NCBI GenBank assembly: GCA_023151145.1
Contig: JAKLJM010000120.1
Coordinates: 1-6,857 of the forward strand
Source: Bacteriovoracaceae bacterium
GTDB taxonomy: Bacteria > Bdellovibrionota > Bacteriovoracia > Bacteriovoracales > Bacteriovoracaceae
DNA: 6,857 nt
Reading direction: 5' to 3'
The notes below the pieces were generated by a model. That model saw only the letters and a program-made list of their open reading frames with translations, was not told the DNA's origin and searched no databases. Shown here in pieces: positions 1-5,768 of the stretch; positions within the stretch are counted from its first letter, which is position 1; every line of letters begins with the position of its first letter. The position numbers were made by a program, and so were the translations under genes.

Positions 1-135
1 GCCAACTAAAGCTATAAACATGTCACCATTTTGAATTGAACGTGAGTCGGTTGAGACCTTAAAACCAGTCTTGATCTCAGCTCCAAACAAACTATGCTTA
101 ACATTAATTCCTTTTAATGTTTCTGAGCTAATCAT
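1..135 (-). CDS. murF: MurF, UDP-MurNAc-tripeptide--D-Ala-D-Ala ligase, N-terminal fragment cut by the window edge
   Basis: MurF is the cytoplasmic ATP-dependent ligase that adds D-Ala-D-Ala to UDP-MurNAc-tripeptide, the last Mur ligase step. Only the first 45 codons are visible; the frame is open to the left edge. They show the N-terminal Mur-ligase substrate-domain signature, DSRSIQNGDMFIALVG at residues 30-45, matching the family pattern DSR-x(3)-GD-[LM]-F-x-A-L-x-G. This pattern also occurs in MurE, but a full murE lies immediately upstream, so murF is the natural reading in a dcw cluster. The ATG at 133-135 follows the murE stop codon by 10 nt and has a good Shine-Dalgarno (AAGAGG) 6 nt upstream. 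The catalytic and C-terminal domains lie outside the window, so completeness cannot be judged. Confidence 0.9.
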   Translation of the reverse strand, partial: MISSETLKGINVKHSLFGAEIKTGFKVSTDSRSIQNGDMFIALVG

Positions 136-141
136 GTGTGG

Positions 142-147
142 CCTCTT
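142..147 (-). promoter_or_regulatory. Ribosome binding site of murF, overlapping the murE stop codon
   Basis: On the minus strand AAGAGG ends 6 nt before the murF ATG. Its first two bases are also part of the murE TAA stop (146-148), so ribosomes finishing murE pass directly over the murF initiation site. This supports the chosen murF start. Confidence 0.7.
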
Positions 148-1546
148 ATTTTTTATATTTTTTAACTAAATCAAAATCTGAAAAAGGATGTTTTACGCCT
201 TCAATATCTTGATACTCTTCATGGCCTTTACCTGCGATAAGAATAATTTCATTCTTTGAAACTTCTTCTACTGCTTTTTTAATGGCCTGCTCGCGATCAA
301 CGATAACGAAGTGGTCTTTTGTCACACCCGGTAGGATGTCTTTAATGATTCTTTCTGGTTTTTCGTGTCTAGGATTATCTGAAGTCACGATAACTTTATG
401 AGAAAAAGCACAAACGGCTTCACCCATTTTCGGTCTTTTTGTTCTATCTCTATCTCCACCACAACCAAAAACAGTCGTAATAGAGTGACTTGGAAATGCA
501 GATTTAATCGCTTCACCAATATTTGTTAGTGCATCGGGTGTATGGGCATAATCAACAATGGCAAAAGCATCTTGATTGATCTCAACGATTGAAAATCTAC
601 CTTTTGGGGTTTGAATTTTTTCTAAATCAACCTTGGCGTTATTTCCCCAAACAACTTCATTTAATTCAAGTGCCAGTTCTAAATTGCTCTGATTGTAATC
701 GGGCCGATAAAATAAAGGTGTTTCTGAAAAACCTCGATCTTTAAGAGGTTTGGAAACTTTAAGTTTTATTTGTGGGAATTTTTCCGTCAGGGTTTTAATG
801 AGTGCTGTTTCTAAATGAGGCACAATTAATTCGTTGGTTTTTTTGGCAAACTTTGTGGCGATTAAAGTTTTTGCCACAAAATATTCATCCATCGTTTTAT
901 GATAATCTAAATGATCTTGTGAAAAACTAGTCCAAGCCACTGCATCTAACAACAAATCATATAAACGATTTTGTATTAAAGCATGAGAAGAAATCTCCAT
1001 AAAACATGCATCGTATTTATCTTGATACTGATGAAGAATCTTTCTAATTTCCACATACGAAGGAGTGGTTGCGTCTAAATCTTGAACGATTTCACCGTTG
1101 GCATCAAAAATACCAATTGTTCCAACTGAAATCGCGGGATGACCTAGGGCCGTAGATATTTGCATGGCCAAATTTGAAGTGGTGGTTTTCCCGTTGGTTC
1201 CAGTTATTCCTACAAACTTCATCTTTCCGTGAAAAGGAAATAATTTATCTAATAATATTTTTTGAACTTCTAAAAACTTCTCAAAGGGGACATAGATAAT
1301 ATTTTCGATATTAAAATCTTCTGCGCCACTAGAAAGAATAATTAATCCCGGATTCGCTTTTGTTAAACGTTGATAAAAAGCTTCTCGATCTCTGTCCGTT
1401 GGCCCTAGACGATAGAAGACCACCTCGTCTGCTTTTGCGATTTGCATATTAGTTGTTATCGACTTCATCTCTTGCTCAAGATGATTGATCTTAGTTAGAG
1501 AAGTCGAAAACGGCTTAATTAATTCAACAAGTTCTTTTTTATTCAT
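146..1546 (-). CDS. murE: MurE, UDP-MurNAc-L-Ala-D-Glu--meso-diaminopimelate ligase, with a divergent N-terminal domain
   Basis: Cytoplasmic Mur ligase that adds the third stem-peptide residue, using ATP. Seen in the 466-aa product: the ATP-binding loop GTNGKTTT (116-123, K120); TTP at 160-162; ISSHAL (185-190); DHLDYH (211-216); the AK of YFVAK (222-226), with K226 at the position of the carbamylated lysine of Mur ligases; VDYAHTPDAL (331-340); GCGGDRDRTKRP (361-372); DNPR (390-393); and GKGHEEYQ (439-446). DNPR together with the G and E of GKGHE is the known signature for meso-diaminopimelate rather than lysine. The protein is somewhat shorter than the E. coli enzyme (495 aa). The N-terminal uridine-nucleotide domain lacks the usual DSR motif and reads TTNMQIAKADEVVFYRLG (31-48). 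The usual TN before DHLDYH is TS (206-207), and the end of the central domain is compressed. Start: the ATG overlaps the last 8 nt of ftsI and has no Shine-Dalgarno, which points to translational coupling. The identity is secure; the exact start is less so. Confidence 0.95.
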   Translation of the reverse strand: MNKKELVELIKPFSTSLTKINHLEQEMKSITTNMQIAKADEVVFYRLGPTDRDREAFYQRLTKANPGLIILSSGAEDFNIENIIYVPFEKFLEVQKILLDKLFPFHGKMKFVGITGTNGKTTTSNLAMQISTALGHPAISVGTIGIFDANGEIVQDLDATTPSYVEIRKILHQYQDKYDACFMEISSHALIQNRLYDLLLDAVAWTSFSQDHLDYHKTMDEYFVAKTLIATKFAKKTNELIVPHLETALIKTLTEKFPQIKLKVSKPLKDRGFSETPLFYRPDYNQSNLELALELNEVVWGNNAKVDLEKIQTPKGRFSIVEINQDAFAIVDYAHTPDALTNIGEAIKSAFPSHSITTVFGCGGDRDRTKRPKMGEAVCAFSHKVIVTSDNPRHEKPERIIKDILPGVTKDHFVIVDREQAIKKAVEEVSKNEIILIAGKGHEEYQDIEGVKHPFSDFDLVKKYKK

Positions 1547-3482
1547 AATTCGGTGGAGAATAATCCAATTTAATAACTAAATCATCTGTTTTTTCTGTAC
1601 CAGGAGCTGGCTCTTGGTTTCTCACAACGCCCATCCCTTTATGAGTGAGCTGGAGATTGAGTTTCGTTCCTAGTTTTATTGTTGATATTTTATCTAATCC
1701 AATAAAATTTGGGACAGTATTTTCACTAATGATTCTGGTCGCAGCGTCTTTAACTTGCACCTGATCAAAAGTAACTTTTTCCATTTCGTCTTGTTTAATT
1801 TCTTTATCTGCAAGCTTTGTAACGTCTTTATTTTTATAAAGTAAGTATTCTGTGATGTTTTTAAACACCGGTGCTGCTACTGCGTTTCCGTAATAGCCAC
1901 CAGTTTTAGGGTTATCCACATAAACAAATACTACAAATCGTTTTTCAACATTTACAGGATAGCCTACAAAGCCCGAGACATATCCTTTATAACCACCATT
2001 TTTATCCACTCTTTGAGCGGTCGCAGTTTTACCCGCAATTTTAAAATAAGGAATTTTGGCATTTGATCCTGTTCCGTTTTCTACAGCATTAACCAACATC
2101 TCAGTTAAATCATTTGATGTTTGTTCAGAGAAAACTCTTCTTGCCTTGCGATTGTTGGTATCAACTTTTTCATCATAATATTTAATCAACGTCGGTTGAA
2201 TATAATGTCCACCGTTTGCAATACTGGCCATCGCCGCTAACATTTGTACACCAGTAACCGCCACACCTTGACCAAAACTAATATTCGACAGAGAGAGCGG
2301 AGTGACGTTTTGAGCTTCTGTGAAAATTCCTCGCGATTCACCAGGTACTTCGATTCCCGTTTTTTCACCTATATTGAGTGATTTTAATGTTTCTTTGAAT
2401 CTTGGAAATTTTAAATCAAAAGCAATTTTTGTTGTTCCAACGTTTGAAGAGTAGCGCATAATATCTGTCACGCTTAACCATTCAAATTTTTCATGAGATT
2501 CAGCTTCCGAAACCCAGTGTCCATCAATTTTAATTTTTCCTTGCTCACAAAAATATGTCGAACTTTTTGTCGCCACTTTGTGCTCCAAGGCCGAAGCAAT
2601 CGTAAAAATTTTAAAACTTGAACCAGGTTCAAATGGATCAATAGCAAAAGCTAATTTTCGTGATTCTGGATTTGATCCCTTTACGCTGTTGGGATCAAAA
2701 GTAGGGTAGTTGGCCATGGCAAGAATTTCACCAGTGGTTGCATCCATAACACCAACGCCACCTTTATCGGCATTGTGTTTTGTAACTGCTTCTTTTAAAT
2801 ATTTTTCCGCAATCGATTGGATTTCATTATCTATGGTTAAGAAAATATCTTTTGCTTGTGCAGTAACATCATGATGGCTTTCAAACTTGATCGGACGTCC
2901 CTTGTTATCGATCACATATTTCAGTGTCGTCGGTTGACCTTTAAGTTGTTCGTCATACATGTACTCAAGACCCGCTAAGCCTTTATTATCAAGACCGACA
3001 AATCCTACGATTTGTGATGCTAGTTCATGGTTGGGGTAAATTCTTTCCGGAACGCCTTCTATGAAAACACCTTTTAACTTCTTAACACTTTCCACTTGTT
3101 CTTTTGAAAGACGAAGTTTTCTTGCTAACCAAGTAAATTTCTTTCGCTTTTTAACTGTCGAAGTTATTTTTTGATAAGTAAGCTCTGGAACAATCTTTGC
3201 TAGTTGTCTAAAAACCTGTTTATCACCTTCGGTGTATCTTGGAATTGTAAAAATAGAATAAGTTTGAATATTTAAAGCAAGTGGGTTTCCATCACGATCA
3301 TAAATATTGCCTCGCTTCGGATACACGGTTGCGGTTCTTAGAAACTGTGAATTTGATCTAGCGATTAATTCGTTGGCATCAATCAATTGAACTTTAAATG
3401 CTTTTCCTACGACTACTAAAAAGAAGAAGCAAAAACAGGTAAAGACAAAAATAATTCTATTTTTTATTACTTTGTTATCCAT
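1539..3482 (-). CDS. ftsI: FtsI/PBP3-type septal peptidoglycan D,D-transpeptidase with a C-terminal PASTA domain
   Basis: Class B penicillin-binding protein that cross-links septal peptidoglycan in the periplasm, working with FtsW and the FtsQLB complex. Layout of the 647 residues: a short cytoplasmic N-terminus; one membrane anchor (about 10-26); the PBP dimerisation/pedestal region, beginning with the conserved KRGNIYDRDG (56-65) and including YPNHELASQIVGFVG (149-163); then the transpeptidase domain. The catalytic motifs are SSFK at 288-291 (nucleophile S288 in the context EPGSSFK), SSN at 345-347, and KTA at 485-487, where KTG is usual. AGKTATAQ keeps the rest of the context. A linker rich in K, E and D (about 551-585) leads to a PASTA domain (about 588-641, VPNFIGL to EPAPGTE), which explains the extra length over the 588-aa E. 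coli protein. ATG start 2 nt after the ftsL-like stop, with no Shine-Dalgarno, so probably coupled to it. The last 8 nt overlap murE. Its position between ftsL and murE favours FtsI over PBP2 or a sporulation PBP. Confidence 0.95.
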   Translation of the reverse strand: MDNKVIKNRIIFVFTCFCFFFLVVVGKAFKVQLIDANELIARSNSQFLRTATVYPKRGNIYDRDGNPLALNIQTYSIFTIPRYTEGDKQVFRQLAKIVPELTYQKITSTVKKRKKFTWLARKLRLSKEQVESVKKLKGVFIEGVPERIYPNHELASQIVGFVGLDNKGLAGLEYMYDEQLKGQPTTLKYVIDNKGRPIKFESHHDVTAQAKDIFLTIDNEIQSIAEKYLKEAVTKHNADKGGVGVMDATTGEILAMANYPTFDPNSVKGSNPESRKLAFAIDPFEPGSSFKIFTIASALEHKVATKSSTYFCEQGKIKIDGHWVSEAESHEKFEWLSVTDIMRYSSNVGTTKIAFDLKFPRFKETLKSLNIGEKTGIEVPGESRGIFTEAQNVTPLSLSNISFGQGVAVTGVQMLAAMASIANGGHYIQPTLIKYYDEKVDTNNRKARRVFSEQTSNDLTEMLVNAVENGTGSNAKIPYFKIAGKTATAQRVDKNGGYKGYVSGFVGYPVNVEKRFVVFVYVDNPKTGGYYGNAVAAPVFKNITEYLLYKNKDVTKLADKEIKQDEMEKVTFDQVQVKDAATRIISENTVPNFIGLDKISTIKLGTKLNLQLTHKGMGVVRNQEPAPGTEKTDDLVIKLDYSPPNYE

Positions 3483-3484
3483 AT

Positions 3485-3808
3485 TTATTGAATGACGATT
3501 ATTTGGTTTTGTTTCGGTTGAGATAAACTATGTTTATCTGCCAGTGTTCTTAACTTATCAGCTGATAACAACCGTGCTTTTTTGGCTTTAAGCTCTTTGT
3601 TGTCCAAGACAACTTTTTCAATTTCTTTATTTGTTCCTGATATTTTGTAATCCATTTCCACGTTCTTCATTCTGAAGACAACAAAGAAAACGGCCAAAGA
3701 TGTAAATGCTAAGAAGATGGGAAAACCTTGAGTCGATAAAATAGCTGACTTAATTTTTTGAATAATCTCGTTCTTTTTAGAACCAGTTGCTCTTCTCGTC
3801 GTTGCCAT
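3485..3808 (-). CDS. ftsL: FtsL-like small bitopic division protein
   Basis: A 107-residue protein with a basic cytoplasmic N-terminus (about 1-28, many K and R), one hydrophobic membrane span (about 29-46), a charged heptad-like stretch likely to form a coiled coil (about 49-82), and a short tail. The tail has a leucine-alanine pattern, then SQPKQNQIIVIQ (96-107), resembling the end of the FtsL/DivIC family (a proline-bearing turn followed by a hydrophobic strand). FtsL is known to pair with FtsB through the periplasmic coiled coil and to help activate FtsWI. FtsL sequences are poorly conserved, so the call rests on size, topology and its place between rsmH and ftsI, which is the standard location. 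The ATG start is well supported by a strong Shine-Dalgarno. It ends 2 nt before ftsI, so the two are probably translated together. Confidence 0.8.
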   Translation of the reverse strand: MATTRRATGSKKNEIIQKIKSAILSTQGFPIFLAFTSLAVFFVVFRMKNVEMDYKISGTNKEIEKVVLDNKELKAKKARLLSADKLRTLADKHSLSQPKQNQIIVIQ

Positions 3809-3812
3809 TTGC

Positions 3813-3819
3813 CCTCCTT
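3813..3819 (-). promoter_or_regulatory. Strong ribosome binding site of the ftsL-like gene
   Basis: AAGGAGG on the minus strand, a full match to the anti-Shine-Dalgarno core, lies 4 nt before the ATG at 3806-3808. It sits in the 29-nt gap after rsmH, the widest gap inside the operon. It fixes the ftsL start and would also feed ribosomes to the SD-less ftsI and murE downstream. Confidence 0.85.
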
Positions 3820-3837
3820 AGCTTATTGGCACCTAAA

Positions 3838-4851
3838 TTATTCATCATCCGATGAATCGTCGAAAGTGTTTGTTTGCCCACTGAGATGTTTATATTTATT
3901 TTTCTCTCTTGGGGCCTTAACTCTTTCTATAACTCTTAGTTTAGCACTTCTTGAGCGAGAATTCTCTAAAATTTCTTGTTCTGATGGTAAAATTGGTTTT
4001 TTTGTTAAAATTTCAGCGAAGAGCTCAAGGCCTTGACTGATTTTTTTAAATTCATTTTTTACAATTCGATCTTCCAACGAATGAAAACTGATGATCGCTA
4101 GTCTCCCTCCGATTTTGAGCATTGGAAATAGTTGATCAACCACATTGGTTATCACATCAAGTTCTTGATTTACTTCAATTCGAAGTGCTTGAAATACCCG
4201 AGTTGAAGGATTGGTTTTTCCGTATCGATCTTCTTTTGGGTAGCAATGAAAAAGAATGTTCTCTAAATCTTTTGTGGTTTTAATCGGATCTTTCACTCGA
4301 GTTTCACAAATTCTTTTGGCAATTTTTTTTGAATATCTTTCTTCGCCGTATTCTCGAAAAATTCTTTCTAGTTCTTTTTCTGGATATGTTTCTAAAATTT
4401 CAGCGGCGGTTTTAATATCTGGATTGTCATAATCCATACGCATATCCAAAGGCCCCTCAAAACGAAACGAAAAACCTCTCGTCGCTTCATCAAAGTGGTG
4501 AGATGAAACTCCTAGGTCTAACAAAATTCCATCAAATCCACCTTCGACTAAAACTTGTGGAGCTTCTCTTTTTACCACTTCAGGAAAATGAACGAAATTC
4601 GTATCAAATAAAGTAATTTTTCCCACAGCTCCTTCGCGCTCAATTCTCTCGCGGCCATTTTTCAAAGCATCGGGATCTTGATCACAAGAGAAGACATACG
4701 AATTAGGGGAGGTGTCTTTTAAAGCAAAAGTATGCCCACCACCACCAAAAGTAAGGTCCGCGAAAAAACATTTCTTAGAGAAGTCTGCATTCTCAGTTAA
4801 ATATTGAATACACTCAGCCTTTAAGACCGAATAATGCTTTTTATACTCCAT
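3838..4851 (-). CDS. rsmH: RsmH, 16S rRNA (cytosine1402-N4)-methyltransferase
   Basis: RsmH (formerly MraW) uses S-adenosylmethionine to methylate N4 of C1402 in the decoding centre of 16S rRNA. It is a standard early gene of the dcw cluster. Family motifs in the 337-aa product: the N-terminal HYSVLKAECIQYL (6-18); the SAM-binding loop DLTFGGGGHT (32-41); SCDQDPDAL (55-63); DGILLDLGVSS (107-117); GFSFRFEGPLDMRMD (126-140); STRVFQALRIEVNQEL (216-231); ISFHSLEDRIVK (254-265); and a basic RSRSAKLRVIERV near the end (299-311). It is slightly longer than the 313-aa E. coli enzyme because of a C-terminal tail ending in the acidic DDSSDDE (331-337). The ATG shares its A with the mtnP stop codon (TAATG), and only a weak purine patch lies upstream, so translation is probably coupled to mtnP. 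No key motif is missing. Confidence 0.97.
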   Translation of the reverse strand: MEYKKHYSVLKAECIQYLTENADFSKKCFFADLTFGGGGHTFALKDTSPNSYVFSCDQDPDALKNGRERIEREGAVGKITLFDTNFVHFPEVVKREAPQVLVEGGFDGILLDLGVSSHHFDEATRGFSFRFEGPLDMRMDYDNPDIKTAAEILETYPEKELERIFREYGEERYSKKIAKRICETRVKDPIKTTKDLENILFHCYPKEDRYGKTNPSTRVFQALRIEVNQELDVITNVVDQLFPMLKIGGRLAIISFHSLEDRIVKNEFKKISQGLELFAEILTKKPILPSEQEILENSRSRSAKLRVIERVKAPREKNKYKHLSGQTNTFDDSSDDE

Positions 4852-5696
4852 TACTTAATCAACACTTCTAAAATATGTTTTTGTTCAGCAGACAAATGTT
4901 CTGGCTGAGTTAAAACAGCGTGAGTGTTTTCTTTTTTAAAGCTAAATGGATTTTTACTAAGCTTAGGAAGAACATTCATCAAAACTTTTTGGGCGTTTTG
5001 ATTATTTGTTTTCATTACTTTCATAATTTCTTCTAGCGTACAATGTTCTTCTTTCCAACAATCGTAGTCTGTCACCATCGCCACCGTGGCGTAAGCAATT
5101 CCTGCTTCTTTGGCCAAATAGGATTCAGGAACGTTAGTCATTCCAATAACCGAAGCTCCAAAACTTCTATAGATATGCGACTCTGCTTTAGAGGAAAACT
5201 GTGGGCCTTCAATACAAATATATGAACCACCATCACCGTGCTTTACACCAACATCTTTGCAGGCTTGAACCAACATTTGTTGAAGTTGTTTTTCCACAGG
5301 CTCTGCCGCTGAAACGTGAGCGACGAAACCATTATTAAAAAATGTTCGCTCTCTCATGCCCTTTGTCCAATCGATAAATTGGTCTACTAAAACAAATGTT
5401 GTTGGTGGATATTCTTCTTTCAATGAACCTACTGCCGAAACAGAAATAATATACTCAACGCCCAAGGACTTTAGAGCAAAAATATTTGCGCGGTAGTTCA
5501 CCTCTGAAGGAGTAAAAGTATGGCCTTTACCGTGGCGAGGCAAAAAATAAAATGTATCTTCACCAATAGTCGCCTCAATAATTTCTGATGTGGGTTGCCC
5601 GTAAGGAGTTGAAATCTTATGCTCTTTTACAACTTGGATTCCATCTAGCTTATAAACTCCACTTCCCCCAATAACTGCAATTTTAGATTTTTGCAC
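4851..5696 (-). CDS. mtnP: MtnP, S-methyl-5'-thioadenosine phosphorylase
   Basis: Trimeric purine nucleoside phosphorylase-family enzyme that splits methylthioadenosine with phosphate into adenine and 5-methylthioribose-1-phosphate, feeding adenine and methionine salvage. Visible in the 281 residues: VIGGSGVYKLDG (8-19, S12 at the phosphate site); LPRHGKGHTFTPSEVNYRANI (52-72 region, RH 54-55); SAVGSLKEE (87-95); DQFIDWTKGMRERTFF (105-120); CIEGPQFSSKAES (161-173); GMTNVPE (185-191); and TDYDCW (209-214). The two aspartates of TDYD are the known determinants for adenine-type bases; 6-oxopurine PNPs have Asn at the first of them. The length matches human MTAP (283 aa), which it resembles closely as I recall that sequence. 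The family motif GPRFS(T/S)RAES has Q166 and K170 here in place of two arginines. GTG start at 5694-5696, supported by a good Shine-Dalgarno. First gene of the presumed operon; it overlaps rsmH by 1 nt. A methylthioinosine or general nucleoside phosphorylase is a less likely alternative. Confidence 0.92.
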   Translation of the reverse strand: MQKSKIAVIGGSGVYKLDGIQVVKEHKISTPYGQPTSEIIEATIGEDTFYFLPRHGKGHTFTPSEVNYRANIFALKSLGVEYIISVSAVGSLKEEYPPTTFVLVDQFIDWTKGMRERTFFNNGFVAHVSAAEPVEKQLQQMLVQACKDVGVKHGDGGSYICIEGPQFSSKAESHIYRSFGASVIGMTNVPESYLAKEAGIAYATVAMVTDYDCWKEEHCTLEEIMKVMKTNNQNAQKVLMNVLPKLSKNPFSFKKENTHAVLTQPEHLSAEQKHILEVLIK

Positions 5697-5702
5697 AAGC
5701 GA

Positions 5703-5708
5703 CTCCTT
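5703..5708 (-). promoter_or_regulatory. Ribosome binding site of mtnP, supporting a GTG start
   Basis: AAGGAG on the minus strand, with 6 nt to the GTG codon at 5694-5696. No in-frame ATG lies near it, and the protein begins with a typical MTAP N-terminus (residues KIAVIGGSG at 5-13), so the GTG start is well supported. Confidence 0.8.
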
Positions 5709-5711
5709 TTA

Positions 5712-5741
5712 TTGACTCCGATAATTCATTAATGCCATAAT
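5712..5741 (+). promoter_or_regulatory. Candidate sigma70 promoter for the divergent hydrolase gene, predicting a leaderless mRNA
   Basis: On the plus strand TTGACT (5712-5717, 5 of 6 match) and CATAAT (5736-5741, 5 of 6 match) are separated by 18 nt. With the standard numbering (-10 box at -12 to -7), +1 falls on 5748, the A of the ATG of the plus-strand gene, which itself has no Shine-Dalgarno. The -10 box shares two bases with the -10 box on the minus strand. Based on consensus only. Confidence 0.5.
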
Positions 5742-5768
5742 TTTACAATGCTTTTGAATGATAGACAA
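5740..5768 (-). promoter_or_regulatory. Candidate sigma70 promoter for the mtnP-rsmH-ftsL-ftsI-murE-murF operon
   Basis: On the minus strand a -35 box TTGTCT (5768-5763; 4 of 6 match TTGACA) is followed after 17 nt by a -10 box TAAAAT (5745-5740; 5 of 6 match TATAAT). Predicted start is near 5733-5734, giving a leader of about 37 nt that carries the mtnP Shine-Dalgarno. The -35 box lies inside the first codons of the divergent plus-strand gene. A TTGACT nearby (5774-5769) is 23 nt from the same -10 box, too far for a standard promoter. Based on consensus only. Confidence 0.5.

Noticed and set aside
146..1546. murE as a decaying pseudogene because of its altered N-terminal motif
   Set aside because: The frame is intact for 466 codons and all ATP-binding and diaminopimelate-recognition motifs are preserved, which argues for selection.
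3809..3837. Possible hairpin (TTAG and CTAA arms) in the rsmH-ftsL gap that might hide the ftsL Shine-Dalgarno
   Set aside because: Only a 4-bp AT-rich stem with an 11-nt loop and no U-tract; too weak for a terminator or a regulatory hairpin.
3758..4036. Plus-strand open frame of 92 codons
   Set aside because: It lies opposite the 3' part of rsmH and the start of ftsL, is rich in S, L and C as expected of an antisense shadow, and shows no recognisable motif or Shine-Dalgarno.
5043..5225. Plus-strand open frame of 60 codons
   Set aside because: It lies wholly opposite the well-conserved core of mtnP and has no family resemblance or ribosome binding site.
5701..5719. Direct repeat GACTCC (5701-5706 and 5714-5719) as an operator pair
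   Set aside because: Six bases only; the first copy is explained by the mtnP Shine-Dalgarno and the second overlaps the plus-strand -35 box, so chance is sufficient.
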